64,000 bases of DNA from contig JADLSH010000379.1 of assembly GCA_016169945.1 (NCBI GenBank), forward strand, positions 248,001 to 312,000. Direction: 5' to 3'. This stretch comes from Trachythela sp. YZ-2020. Its lineage: Eukaryota; Cnidaria; Anthozoa; Malacalcyonacea; Clavulariidae. This document shows, piece by piece, positions 14,523-27,133 of this stretch (within the stretch, counting starts at the first letter, position 1; every line of letters begins with the position of its first letter). The notes under the pieces are model-generated. The model was not told where the DNA came from. It made no database searches and was given only the letters and a program-made list of their open reading frames with translations. Position numbers and translations under genes: made by a program.

Positions 14523-17500
14523 TCTGAAGTGACTTGGAAAAGGAATGACAGTTTGGCTAGGTTACTCCTGCGAGTCGTGTTAAACAAACAGGATTGCTCT
14601 ATGCCCGCAAGCGGACGATCCACTGGTTGGAAGGAGCCGATTCTGCAGTTCATTTTGCACGACCGGGCAGAAATATCAATCTGAAATGACTTGGAAAAAG
14701 AAGGACAGCTTGGCTAGGTTACTCCTGCAAGTCGTGTTAAACAAACAGGATAGTTTTGATGCCCGTAATCGGACGATTCACTCGTTGGAAGGGGCTTTCT
14801 GCAGTTTATTTTGCACGACCGGCCAGAAATAGCAATCTGAAGTGACTTGGAAAAAGAAGGACAGTTTGGCTAGGTTACTCCTGCGACTCGTGTTAAACAA
14901 ACAGGATTGCTCTATGCCCGCAAGCGGACGATCCAATGGTTGGAAGGAGCTGATTCTGCAGTTTATTATGCACGACTGGCAAGAAATATCAATGTGAAGT
15001 GACTTGGAAAATGAAAGACTTTCGGTCAGAAATATCAATCTGAAGTGACTTGGAAAAGGAATGACAGTTTGGCTAGGTAACTCCTGCGAGTCGTGTTAAA
15101 CAAACAGGATTGCTCTATGCCCGCAAACGGACGATCCAATGGTTGGAAGGAGCCGATTCTGCAGTTCATTTTGCACGACCGGGCAGAAATATCAATCTGA
15201 AATGACTTGGAAAAAGAAGGACAGCTTGGCTAGGTTACTCCTGCAAGTCGTGTTAAACAAACAGGATAGTTTTGATGCCCGTAATCGGACGACTCACTCG
15301 TTGGAAGGGGCTTTCTGCAGTTTATTTTGCACGACCGGCCAGAAATAGCAATCTGAAGTGACTTGGAAAAAGAAGGACAGTTTGGCTAGGTTACTCCTGC
15401 GACTCGTGTTAAACAAACAGGATTGCTCTATGCCCGCAAACGGACGATCCAATGGTTGGAAGGAGCTTTCTGTAGTTATTTTGCACGACTGGCAAGAAAT
15501 ATCAATGTGAAGTGACTTCGAAAATGAATGTAGTTTGACTCGGTTATTCCTGCACGTCGTGTTAAACAAACAGGATAGTTTTGATGCCCGTAATCGGACG
15601 ATTCACTCGTTGGAAGGGGCTTTCTGCAGTTTATTTTGCACGACTGGTCAGAAATATCAATCTGAAGTGACTTGGAAAAGGAATGATTGTTTGGCTAGGT
15701 AACTCCTGCTAGTCGTGTTAAACAAACAGGATTGCTCTATGCCCGCAAGCGGACGATCCAATGGTTGGAAGGAGCTTTCAGTAGTTATTTTGCACGACTG
15801 GCAAGAAATATCAATGTGAAGTGTCTTCGAAAATGAATGCAGTTTGACTCGGTTATTTCTGCACGTCGTGTTAAACAAACAGGATAGTTTTGATGCCCGT
15901 AATCGGACGATTCACTCGTTGGAAGGGGCTTTCTGCAGTTTATTTTGCACGACCGGTCAGAAATATCAATCTGAAGTGACTTGGAAAAGGAATGATAGTT
16001 TGGCTAGGTAACTCCTGCGAGTCGTGTTAAACAAACAGGATTGCTCTATGCCCGCAAGCGGACGATCCAATGGTTGGAAGGAGCTTTCAGTAGTTATTTT
16101 GCACGACTGGCAAGAAATATCAATGTGAAGTGACTTCGAAAATGAATGCAGTTTGACTCGGTTATTTCTGCACGTCGTGTTAAACAAACAGGATAGTTTT
16201 GATGCCCGTAATCGGACGATTCACTCGTTGGAAGGGGCTTTCTGCAGTTTATTTTGCACGACCGGCCAGAAATAGCAATCTGAAGTGGCTTGGAAAAAGA
16301 AGGACAGTTTGGCTAGGTTACTCCTGCGACTCGTGTTAGACAAACAGGATTGCTCGATGCCCGCAAGCGGACGATCCACTGGTTGGAAGGAGCCGATTCT
16401 GCAGTCTATTTTGCGCGACTGGCAAGAAATATCAATGTGAAGTGACTTGGAAAATGAAAGGTTTTCTGTAGTGTATTTTGTACGACCGGTCAGAAATATC
16501 AATCTGAAGTGACTTGGAAAAGGAATGACAGTTTGGCTAGGTTACTCCTGCGAGTCGTGTTAAACAAACAGGATTGCTCTATGCCCGCAAGCGGACGATC
16601 CACTGGTTGGAAGGAGCCGATTCTGCAGTTCATTTTGCACGACCGGGCAGAAATATCAATCTGAAATGACTTGGAAAAGAAGGACAGCTTGGCTAGGTTA
16701 CTCCTGCAAGTCGTGTTAAACTAACAGGATAGTTTTGATGCCCGTAATCGGACGATTCACTCGTTGGAAGGGGCTTTCTGCAGTTTATTTTGCACGACCG
16801 GCCAGAAATAGCAATCTGAAGTGGCTTGGAAAAAGAAGGACAGTTTGGCTAGGTTACTCCTGCGACTCGTGTTAAACAAACAGGATTGCTCGATGCCCGC
16901 AAGCGGACGATCCACTGGTTGGAAGGAGCCGATTCTGCAGTCTATTTTGCACGACTGGCAAGAAATATCAATGTGAAGTGACTTGGAAAATGAAAGGCTT
17001 TCTGTAGTGTATTTTGTACGACCGGTCAGAAATATCAATCTGAAGTGACTTGGAAAAGGAATGACAGTTTGGCTAGGTTACTCCTGCGAGTCGTGTTAAA
17101 CAAACAGGATTGCTCTATGCCCGCAAGCGGACGATCCACTGGTTGGAAGGAGCCGATTCTGCAGTTCATTTTGCACGACCGGGCAGAAATATCAATCTGA
17201 AATGACTTGGAAAAAGAAGGACAGCTTGGCTAGGTTACTCCTGCAAGTCGTGTTAAACTAACAGGATAGTTTTGATGCCCGTAATCGGACGATTCACTCG
17301 TTGGAAGGGGCTTTCTGCAGTTTATTTTGCACGACCGGCCAGAAATAGCAATCTGAAGTGGCTTGGAAAAAGAAGGACAGTTTGGCTAGGTTACTCCTGC
17401 GACTCGTGTTAAACAAACAGGATTGCTCGATGCCCGCAAGCGGACGATCCACTGGTTGGAAGGAGCCGATTCTGCAGTCTATTTTGCACGACTGGCAAGA

Positions 17501-20500
17501 AATATCAATGTGAAGTGACTTGGAAAATGAAAGACTTTCGGTCAGAAATATCAATCTGAAGTGACTTGGAAAAGGAATGACAGTTTGGCTAGGTAACTCC
17601 TGCGAGTCGTGTTAAACAAACAGGATTGCTCTATGCCCGCAAACGGACGATCCAATGGTTGGAAGAAGCTTTCTGTAGTTATTTTGCACGACTGGCGAGA
17701 AATATCAATGTGAAGTGACTTCGAAAATGAATGTAGTTTGATTCGGTTATTCCTGCACGTCGTGTTAAGCAAACAGGATAGTTTTGATGCCCGTAATCGG
17801 ACGATTCACTCGTTGGAAGGGGCTTTCTGCAGTTTATTTTGCACGACTGGTCAGAAATGTCAATCTGAAGTGACTTGGAAAAGGAATGATTGTTTGGCTA
17901 GGTAACTCCTGCGAGTCGTGTTAAACAAACAGGATTGCTCTATGCCCGCAAGCGGACGATCCAATGGTTGGAAGGAGCTTTCAGTAGTTATTTTGCACGA
18001 CTGGCAAGAAATATCAATGTGAAGTGTCTTCGAAAATGAATGCAGTTTGACTCGGTTATTTCTGCACGTCGTGTTAAACAAACAGGATAGTTTTGATGCC
18101 CGTAATCGGACGATTCACTCGTTGGAAGGGGCTTTCTGCAGTTTATTTTGCACGACCGGTCAGAAATATCAATCTGAAGTGACTTGGAAAAGGAATGATA
18201 GTTTGGCTAGGTAACTCCTGCGAGTCGTGTTAAACAAACAGGATTGCTCTATGCCCGCAAGCGGACGATCCAATGGTTGGAAGGAGCTTTCAGTAGTTAT
18301 TTTGCACGGCTGGCAAGAAATATCAATGTGAAGTGACTTCGAAAATGAATGCAGTTTGACTCGGTTATTTCTGCACGTCGTGTTAAACAAACAGGATAGT
18401 TTTGATGCCCGTAATCGGACGATTCACTCGTTGGAAGGGGCTTTCTGCAGTTTATTTTGCACGACCGGTCAGAAATATCAATCTGAAATGACTTGGAAAA
18501 AGAAGGACAGCTTGGCTAGGTTACTCCTGCAAGTCGTGTTAAACTAACAGGATAGTTTTGATGCCCGTAATCGGACGATTCACTCGTTGGAAGGGGCTTT
18601 CTGCAGTTTATTTTGCACGACCGGCAAGAAATAGCAATCTGAAGTGGCTTGGAAAAAGAACACAGTTTGGCCAGGTTATTCCTGCGACTCGTGTTAAACA
18701 AACAGGATTGCTCGATGCCCGCAAGCGGACGATCCACTGGTTGGAAGGAGCCGATTCTGCAGTCTATTTTGCACGACCGGCCAGAAATAGCAATCTGAAG
18801 TGGCTTGGAAAAAGAAGGACAGTTTGGCTAGGTTACTCCTGCGACTCGTGTTAAACAAACAGGATTGCTCGATGCCCGCAAGCGGACGATCCACTGGTTG
18901 GAAGGAGCCGATTCTGCAGTCTATTTTGCACGACTGGCAAGAAATATCAATGTGAAGTGACTTGGAAAATGAAAGGCTTTCTGTAGTGTATTTTGTACGA
19001 CCGGTCAGAAATATCAATCTGAAGTGACTTGGAAAAGGAATGACAGTTTGGCTAGGTTACTCCTGCGAGTCGTGTTAAACAAACAGGATTGCTCTATGCC
19101 CGCAAGCGGACGATCCACTGGTTGGAAGGAGCCGATTCTGCAGTTCATTTTGCACGACCGGGCAGAAATATCAATCTGAAATGACTTGGAAAAAGAAGGA
19201 CAGCTTGGCTAGGTTACTCCTGCAAGTCGTGTTAAACTAACAGGATAGTTTTGATGCCCGTAATCGGACGATTCACTCGTTGGAAGGGGCTTTCTGCAGT
19301 TTATTTTGCACCACCGGCAAGATATAGCAATCTGAAGTGGCTTGGAATAAGAAGGACAGTTTGGCTAGGTTACTCCTGCGACTCGTGTTAAACAAACAGG
19401 ATTGCTCGATGCCCACAAGAGGACGATCCACTGGTTGGAAGGAGCCGATTCTGCAGTTCATTTTGCACGACCGGGCAGAAATATCAATCTGAAATGACTT
19501 GGAAAAAGAAGGACAGCTTGGCTAGGTTACTCCTGCAAGTCGTGTTAAACAAACAGGATAGTTTTGATGCCCGTAATCGGACGACTCACTCGTTGGAAGG
19601 GGCTTTCTGCAGTTTATTTTGCACGACCGGCCAGAAATAGCAATCTGAAGTGACTTGGAAAAAGAATGATTGTTTGGCTAGGTAACTCCTGCGAGTCGTG
19701 TTAAACAAACAGGATTGCTCTATGCCCGCAAGCGGACGATCCAATGGTTGGAAGGAGCTTTCAGTAGTTATTTTGCACGACTGGCAAGAAATATCAATGT
19801 GAAGTGTCTTCGAAAATGAATGCAGTTTGACTCGGTTATTTCTGCACGTCGTGTTAAACAAACAGGATAGTTTTGATGCCCGTAATCGGACGATTCACTC
19901 GTTGGAAGGGGCTTTCTGCAGTTTATTTTGCACGACCGGTCAGAAATATCAATCTGAAGTGACTTGGAAAAGGAATGATAGTTTGGCTAGGTAACTCCTA
20001 CGAGTCGTGTTAAACAAACAGGATTGCTCTATGCCCGCAAGCGGACGATCCAATGGTTGGAAGGAGCTTTCAGTAGTTATTTTGCACGACTGGCAAGAAA
20101 TATCAATGTGAAGTGACTTCGAAAATGAATGCAGTTTGACTCGGTTATTTCTGCACGTCGTGTTAAACAAACAGGATAGTTTTGATGCCCGTAATCGGAC
20201 GATTCACTCGTTGGAAGGGGCTTTCTGCAGTTTATTTTGCACGACCGGTCAGAAATATCAATCTGAAGTGACTTGGAAAAGGAATGATAGTTTGGCTAGG
20301 TAACTCCTGCGAGTCGTGTTAAACAAACAGGATTGCTCTATGCCCGCAAGCGGACGATCCAATGGTTGGAAGGAGCTTTCAGTAGTTATTTTGCACGACT
20401 GGAAAGAAATATCAATGTGAAGTGACTTCGAAAATGAATGCAGTTTGACTCGGTTATTTCTGCACGTCGTGTTAAACAAACAGGATAGTTTTGATGCCCG

Positions 20501-22626
20501 TAATCGGACGATTCACTCGTTGGAAGGGGCTTTCTGCAGTTTATTTTGCACGACCGGCCGGAAATATCAATCTGAAGTGACTTGGAAAAAGGACAGTTTG
20601 GCTAGGTTACTCCTCCGTCTCGTGTTAAACAAACAGGATTGCTCGAAGCCCGCAAGCGGACGATCCACTGGTTGGAAGGAGCCGATTCTGCAGTCTATTT
20701 TGCACGACTGGCAAGAAATATCAATGTGAAGTGACTTGGAAAATGAAAGGTTTTCTGTAGTGTATTTTGTACGACCGGTCAGAAATATCAATCTGAAGTG
20801 ACTTCGAAAATGAATGACAGTTTGGCTAGGTTACTCCTGCGAGTCGTGTTAAACAAACAGGATTGCTCTATGCCCGCAAGCGGACGATCCACTGGTTGGA
20901 AGGAGCCGATTCTGCAGTTCATTTTGCACGACCGGGCAGAAATATCAATCTGAAATGACTTGGAAAAAGAAGGACAGCTTGGCTAGGTTACTCGTGCAAG
21001 TCGTGTTAAACAAACAGGATAGTTTTGATGCCCGTAATCGGACGATTCACTCGTTGGAAGGGGCTTTCTGCAGTTTATTTTGCACGACCGGCCAGAAATA
21101 GCAATCTGAAGTGGCTTGGAAAAAGAAGTACAGTTTGGCTAGGTTACTCCTGCGACTCGTGTTAAACAAACAGGATTGCTCGATGCCCGCAAGCGGACGA
21201 TCCACTGGTTGGAAGGAGCCGATTCTGCAGTCTATTTTGCACGACTGGCAAGAAATATCAATGTGAAGTGACTTGGAAAATGAAAGGCTTTCTGTAGTGT
21301 ATTTTGTACGACCGGTCAGAAATATCAATCTGAAGTGACTTGGAAAAGGAATGACAGTTTGGCTAGGTTACTCCTGCGAGTCGTGTTAAACAAACAGGAT
21401 TGCTCGATGCCCGCAAGCGGACGATCCACTGGTTGGAAGGAGCCGATTCTGCAGTCTATTTTGCACGACTGGCAAGAAATATCAATGTGAAGTGACTTGG
21501 AAAATGAAAGGCTTTCTGTAGTGTATTTTGTACGACCGGTCAGAAATATCAATTTGAAGTGACTTGGAAAAGGAATGACAGTTTGGCTAGGTTACTCCTG
21601 CGAGTCGTGTTAAACAAACAGGATTGCTCTATGCCCGCAAGCGGACGATCCACTGGTTGGAAGGAGCCGATTCTGCAGTTCATTTTGCACGACCGGGCAG
21701 AAATATCAATCTGAAATGACTTGGAAAAAGAAGGACAGCTTGGCTAGGTTACTCCTGCAAGTCGTGTTAAACTAACAGGATAGTTTTGATGCCCGTAATC
21801 GGACGATTCACTCGTTGGAAGGGGCTTTCTGCAGTTTATTTTGCACGACCGGCAAGAGATAGCAATCTGAAGTGGCTTGGAATAAGAAGGACAGTTTGGC
21901 TAGGTTACTCCTGCGACTCGTGTTAAACAAACAGGATTGCTCTATGCCCGCAAGCGGACGATCCACTGGTTGGAAGGAGCCGATTCTGCAGTCGATTTTG
22001 CACGACCGGGCAGAAATATCAATCTGAAATGACTTGGAAAAAGAAGGACAGCTTGGCTAGGTTACTCCTGCGACTCGTGTTAAACAAACAGGATTGCTCT
22101 ATGCCCGCAAGCGGACGATCCAATGGTTGGAAGGAGCTGATTCTGCAGTTTATTATGCACGACTGGCAAGAAATATCAATGTGAAGTGACTTGGAAAATG
22201 AAAGACTTTCGGTCAGAAATATCAATCTGAAATGACTTGGAAAAAGAAGGACAGCTTGGCTAGGTAACTCCTGCGAGTCGTGTTAAACAAACAGGATTGC
22301 TCTATGCCCGCAAACGGACGATCCAATGGTTGGAAGGAGCTTTCTGTAGTTATTTTGCACGACTGGCAAGAAATATCAATGTGAAGTGACTTCGAAAATG
22401 AATGTAGTTTGACTCGGTTATTTCTGCACGTCGTGTTAAACAAACAGGATAGTTTTGATGCCCGTAATCGGACGATTCACTCGTTGGAAGGGGCTTTCTG
22501 CAGTTTATTTTGCACGACCGGTCAGAAATATCAATCTGAAGTGACTTGGAAAAGGAATGACAGTTTGGCTAGGTTACTGCTGCAAGTCGTGTTAAACAAA
22601 CAGGATAGTTTTGATGCCCGTAATCG

Positions 22627-23184
22627 CAAACTACTCTATAATCTTCAGAACTTCGTCTTTGGGAACATAATTCTCATGGATTCATGAATAATACAATATC
22701 ATCCAGGTGTAGCTACCAATAAAGACTTTAAATTTATGTTAATTATGCGTGTATATATACACAATGTAGTCTGTATAGCAAACATATGTTGGTTTGTGTT
22801 TCTTACCGAGAACAGTGCCGTGAACTTATGGAAGACTTAGAGATAACGTTAATACTAATTGTGCAGTAGTAACTGTGTTGAGTAGAAAGAGTTGAATCGA
22901 AAGACTAAGAGACGATATAGTCCGTATGTATATATATATATATGTCCGTTTAAGTATTTGTTAATCTATTTGTAAGCTAGATTGTAAAGTGTAATGTATC
23001 AGTTTTTATGTTTATTAATAGAAAACCTCGTTTGTTTGAGACGCGAGTTTTGGCTATATTTAAAAGGAATAATGGTTTGGAAAAATCGGAGGATGTCCGA
23101 TACAGTTTTCGACTTTATCGAACTTAGAAACGATTGTTTATTAAATTGTTGTCGAAGTGCAACGTGGCACTGAATATAATTATT
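22627..23184 (+). other. 5' leader region of the BEL/Pao copy
   Basis: This AT-rich stretch lies between the last satellite monomer and the gag start. It holds an AATAAA-type signal near 22,717 followed by a T/G-rich tract, then accgagaacagtgccgtgaac near 22,807. That arrangement resembles the end of an LTR followed by a BEL-type primer-binding site. No copy of it is found downstream of the integrase, so LTR identity is a guess. A short TA dinucleotide run lies near 22,930. Confidence 0.35.
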
Positions 23185-25049
23185 ATGTCGAGTAATTCAA
23201 ATTCATCTTCAAGAAGTAAACTTGAAGAAAAGCTACAAGAAACGTTTCCTGAAGAATATTTACAAGATGAAGGTGCGAAGTCGAGAGCAAGAGAGCCAAG
23301 TAGGAAATTTTATTACGAAGGTTATATCGAAGAACGAACACGCCAACTTTCAAAAAGCCGTTCGGGGCATATCGGATTGTTGACAAGGGTATATAATGAG
23401 ATTCATGAATTAATTACAAACGAGAAAGGGAACGTGGGCGATATATCCTCAAAGTACGAAGCTTTTCGTGAAGCGTGGTATAAATTTGTAGATGCGCACG
23501 AAAAATATTTCGCTTTATTGGAGAGGGAGAGTGATAGAGAATTTGCTAGTGCTAGTTATGAAGAACAGAGAAAGAGGAAGTTGAAACTTGATTCCATGGT
23601 AAACGAGTGGCGTGATATGGTTGAAATGGCACGGCCCAGTGAATCCAAATCCGGAAGTAAGGGGTCAAGATCAAAGTCCAAAGGTAGTCAAGTATCAAAA
23701 ACAAGTTCAAATTTGTCGATAATATCAAAGAAAAAAGAAGAAATTGCACTCGCGCAATTGAATCTAGAACAATTGAAAATACGTCAAGGATTCGAGGAAA
23801 TGGGACAAAAACTAAAACGAAAGAAAGAGCTAGCAGAAGCCGAGATGGAAGTCAATCGTGCAACTGTTTCCTTATACCAACAAGCTGAGGGAGAGAAAGA
23901 GGGTAGTTCTAAGGGAGATATCCGTCAAGCGGAACAATTATTAACGTCTGTCTTGCCAAGAGATGATATACCTGTTCATCATGCACCTGTAAGAGCGAGT
24001 GAACAGTTCCCAGAATATGTCACTGGAAGGAATCAACATGAAGCAGTGCTTTCAGCCTCTAACCCTAGATCTAACAATTACCATAAAGAATTTGTTAGTG
24101 GTTTGTCTGACAGAAACAATCTTTCTAAAAATGATTTACCATCAACTGGTGTACTACCAAACAGAGATGTTTCACCTGGTCAGACACAAACAGCTAGTAT
24201 AGCCTCTTACATATACCGTTCAATTCCGTTTCAGCAACCGTCTGTCCCGGAACCCCTCCCAAATTTCCGTTCATCTACAATACCTCGAGTGTCAGAAGAC
24301 CTGAATGTGCCATTCGTTGAACCACATGTTAGATATGTTCCTACAACCTTGGGTTCTACCACAGCAGTTAGAAATGTTTTGCCGCACTCCAGAATACGCA
24401 ACCCCTATTCAACACTGTGGCAACAACCAATGGCTTATAACCCGACGCCAGCAACACCAAGCCCAAGTGTTAATGTAGATATGGTGCAAGCTTTGAGACA
24501 AATTGCCAACACACCTAAACTGGAGTATTTTCGTTTCGATGGCGATCCAATGAAGTATGGTGCATTCATACATAATTTCGAGAACTTTTTAGAACGAGAA
24601 ACTCCAGATGAATCAAGAAAGCTGCAATTGTTGACACAGCATTGTTCAGGAAAGGCAAGAGAGGCAATCGAAAGTTGCGTAAGCTTATCCAACAGAGATG
24701 GTTATAGAGTTGCGAAAGAGACACTATATGAAAACTTTGGAAAGCCACATGTAATAGCGGAAGCACACATAAAGAAGTTGATGAATTTGCTGAATTTGAA
24801 GAATGGAGATGGTCCCTCATTGTTACAGTTGCGAGACATTTGGAAACAGCACAAAGAACTTTGACTGGTATGGGATCTGCCTATGTAGCTGATTTAGATC
24901 ATATGCATGTCTTAAGAGAACTTGTGAAGAAACTTCCGATGTATCTCAGAGCCAGATGGACAGAATTCGCAGGAAACCTTTTCGAATCAGGCAAAGGCCA
25001 CGGTTTGAACATTTCCTCAAATTTGTCAAGGAGCGAGCAAAGCTGGTGA
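23185..25049 (+). pseudogene. BEL/Pao gag, frameshifted
   Basis: The ORF is open from 23,134 (first ATG) or 23,185 (ATG followed by a Ser/Asn-rich N-terminus, my preferred start) to a TGA at 24,862. A Lys/Glu-rich segment of about 130 residues near the middle is predicted coiled-coil-like. The C-terminal part carries the DUF1759 signature (LEYFRFDGDPMKYGAF, then LLTQHCSGKAREAIE). Homologous sequence continues in another frame from about 24,840 to 25,049 (VADLDHMHVLRELVKKLP), so a frameshift lies near 24,850. The protein would form the virus-like particle in an intact element. Confidence 0.85.
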
Positions 25050-25226
25050 ATAATGAATTTGGAAGGGACATGAGTATTACTTACTCAAAACCGAGATCGA
25101 GTGGTGAAGAATCAGCAGGAAATGTTGGGACTTGAAATACACGTCATTTGCAGCAAGTGGAATAGAACACTCAAAGCGCCAGATTCCATCCAATTGGAAA
25201 TCAGTTTGTGAAGTTTATCGCTTAAA

Positions 25227-25451
25227 GTGAAACGCAAAATCGTCCTGCAAAATGGACTTCGTAACAAGTGTTTAGAGAAAGGACATATTGCAAGAACTTG
25301 TCCCAAAACACATTTCAAATGTCAGGAAGTTGGATGTGGTGAACCACACCACACCCTAATGCATCGACCCAATAATGAAAAGGATTCCATTTTGAAGCAG
25401 CAAGTAAAGGCAACGAAGTCATCACAAACCCAAACTGGGGGCGTTGATTAG
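25227..25451 (+). pseudogene. BEL/Pao gag zinc-knuckle segment
   Basis: A short open segment carries a CCHC-like knuckle (NKCLEKGHIARTCPKT) followed by a second Cys/His cluster (CGEPHHTLMHRP), as found at the gag C-terminus of BEL/Pao elements. It is disconnected from the upstream gag frame and ends at a TAG near 25,451. Confidence 0.75.
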
Positions 25452-26171
25452 CCAGAAACTCCTGAAAGACAAACTAATCCAAGCAGTTCAGTTGCGGCAG
25501 CCCATGCTGGAGGAAGCAGAATATGTTTAGGAGCAGTTCCAGTTATAGTCCGAGGAATCGAAGGTACACAAGAAGTAGAAACGTACGCTTTGTTAGATAA
25601 TGGATCGGAAGTAACTTTATGCGATGAGAGGCTAGCTAAGAAATTAAATATAGACGGTGAAAATATGAAATTTACGTTAACGGGAATTAATGGTTCCGTT
25701 GAAGTGGAAAGTCAACTTGTCGATATTGTTGTGAAATCTTTCGATGGATCAACGGAGGTAGAATTACAGAAAGTAAAAACTGTCAAAGAAATACCAATTT
25801 CGAAAGGCTGTGTACCGAAACAAGTAGACGTAAACAAATGGCCACATCTCCGTGACATGTTTATTCCTGAATTAGAAGATGGAAACATCATGTTGTTAAT
25901 TGGTTTGAAAGAAAAGCCTCGATTGTTTCTTCCATTAGAATGTAAAGAAGGTGGTGAGGACGAGCCAATAGCGATTCGCTACAGTCTTGGATGGACTGTT
26001 ATTGGTCCTGTTAGTGGCGAAAGAGAAGGTGGTGGCTTCTCCGTAAATTTCACTCGAGTGAAAGATCAAGCTCCTGTGTCATTATATCACAACTTCGCAG
26101 AATCGAGCAAGACAGGATGTCAGAAAGAATGTGATTCTTTGAAGTTTGTAGAAGAAGAAATGAAACAATGA
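25452..26171 (+). pseudogene. BEL/Pao protease (DUF1758, retropepsin-like)
   Basis: The longest open part is 25,590-26,171, but homology starts about 30 codons earlier in the same frame. The active-site motif reads ALLDNGSEVTLC, so the usual D-T/S-G is D-N-G here. Downstream segments such as VKEIPISKGC and HLRDMFIPELEDGNIMLLIG are typical of the protease-to-RT linker of BEL elements. The frame is lost at 26,171. Whether DNG is ancestral in this lineage or a decay mutation cannot be told from one copy. Confidence 0.8.
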
Positions 26172-26175
26172 AGCA

Positions 26176-27133
26176 ATGACGAACTGTCAACTCTACGACG
26201 AAGTTAAAGATCGGAACGAGGTGAATGATAAAGTCTTGACACATCAGTTAGAACGGTTGTGGAACACTGATTTTAAGGATTCGAAAGTGAGCAATAAAGT
26301 GTTGGCTTCAGCAGAAGATGAGGGCATTGCGTGTAATGGAAGAGAGCGTAAAGCTGGTAGATGGCCATTTTCAAGTTGCATTACCTTGGCGTCGAGACCC
26401 ACCGGATATTCCCAATAGCAAGATAATGGCGGGAAAAAGACTTCGTTCCTTAAATAATCGATTAGCGAAGGACACTGAATTGTTTACGAAATATACGAAT
26501 GCCATGCAGGATTATATCGACAATGGACATGCTCAGAAACTGCCTAAAGAAGAATTATACAAAGACAACGGAAGAGTTTGGTATCTCCCGCATCACCCGG
26601 TCACTCATTGATTGAAGCCGGATAAGACCAGAATAGTATTTGACTGTGCACCAAAGTTCAATGATGTATCCCTCAACCAGCATTTGTTAATCGGACCCGA
26701 TTTAACTAATTCTTTGGTCAGAGTCATAATTCGGTTTCGTCAAGAGCCAATTGCAATTGTCGCCGACATCGAATCGATGTTCTATCAAGTGTTGGTTGAA
26801 CCCAAAGATTGTGATGTATTTAGATTCCTCTGGTGGGAAAATCACGACCTTAAAGAAACCCCTACAGAGTATCGAATGGTGAAACACGTTTTTGGTGCTA
26901 CATCTTCGCCAAGTGTCGCTAATTTTTGTGTAAAGAAAACCGCATCATCCTTTGGTGGAGAGTTTGAGCCAGAAGTGGCAGAAACGGTAGAGCAAAACAT
27001 GTACGTTGACGATCTAATGAAATCTGTAGATACACCAGAGAGAGCTACGAAGCTGTCAAAACAACTCCGAGAGTTATTGAAGAGAGGAGGCTTTAGATTA
27101 ACGAAATGGCTTAGCAATGATCGAAATTCCTGA
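26176..27133 (+). pseudogene. BEL/Pao reverse transcriptase, broken
   Basis: An N-terminal piece (26,318-26,608) ends at an in-frame TGA (26,609-26,611) just before the palm domain, which resumes in the same frame at 26,612. Recognisable motifs are [28 protein letters not shown] (first catalytic Asp), [12 protein letters not shown] and [10 protein letters not shown] (the YVDD pair). The order and spacing fit the BEL/Pao RT. The frame shifts again near 27,120 in the thumb/connection region. Confidence 0.9.

Larger units (their letters stand above)
1..22626. repeat. Satellite array of ~155-bp monomers
   Basis: The whole left third of the window is a tandem array. Successive starts of the anchor tggctaggtt (or tggccaggtt) fall at 1, 158, 313, 470 and 694, so most monomers are 155-157 bp and one class is 224 bp. 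Two main monomer classes alternate. Class A carries gatccactggttggaagg after gcccgcaagcgg. Class B carries gattcactcgttggaagg after gcccgtaatcgg. The array stops abruptly after gcccgtaatcg at 22,626 and continues beyond the left edge. Short ORFs of 60-165 codons recur on both strands, but they are copies of the monomer and I do not regard them as genes. A monomer close to nucleosome length fits pericentromeric or heterochromatic satellite; that role is inference. Confidence 0.97.

Noticed and set aside
1..22626. CRISPR-like regular repeats
   Set aside because: There are no short conserved repeats separated by unique spacers. The whole unit repeats and the genome is eukaryotic.
161..22687. Dozens of 60-165 codon ORFs on both strands, many sharing the phrase AGIEQSCLFNTSRRSNLAK
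   Set aside because: They are translations of the satellite monomer. They start and stop at monomer variants, change with higher-order structure and have no splice or start context, so they are not a protein family.
24435..24820. Minus-strand ORFs within the BEL gag
   Set aside because: Shadows of the gag reading frame, with no independent support.
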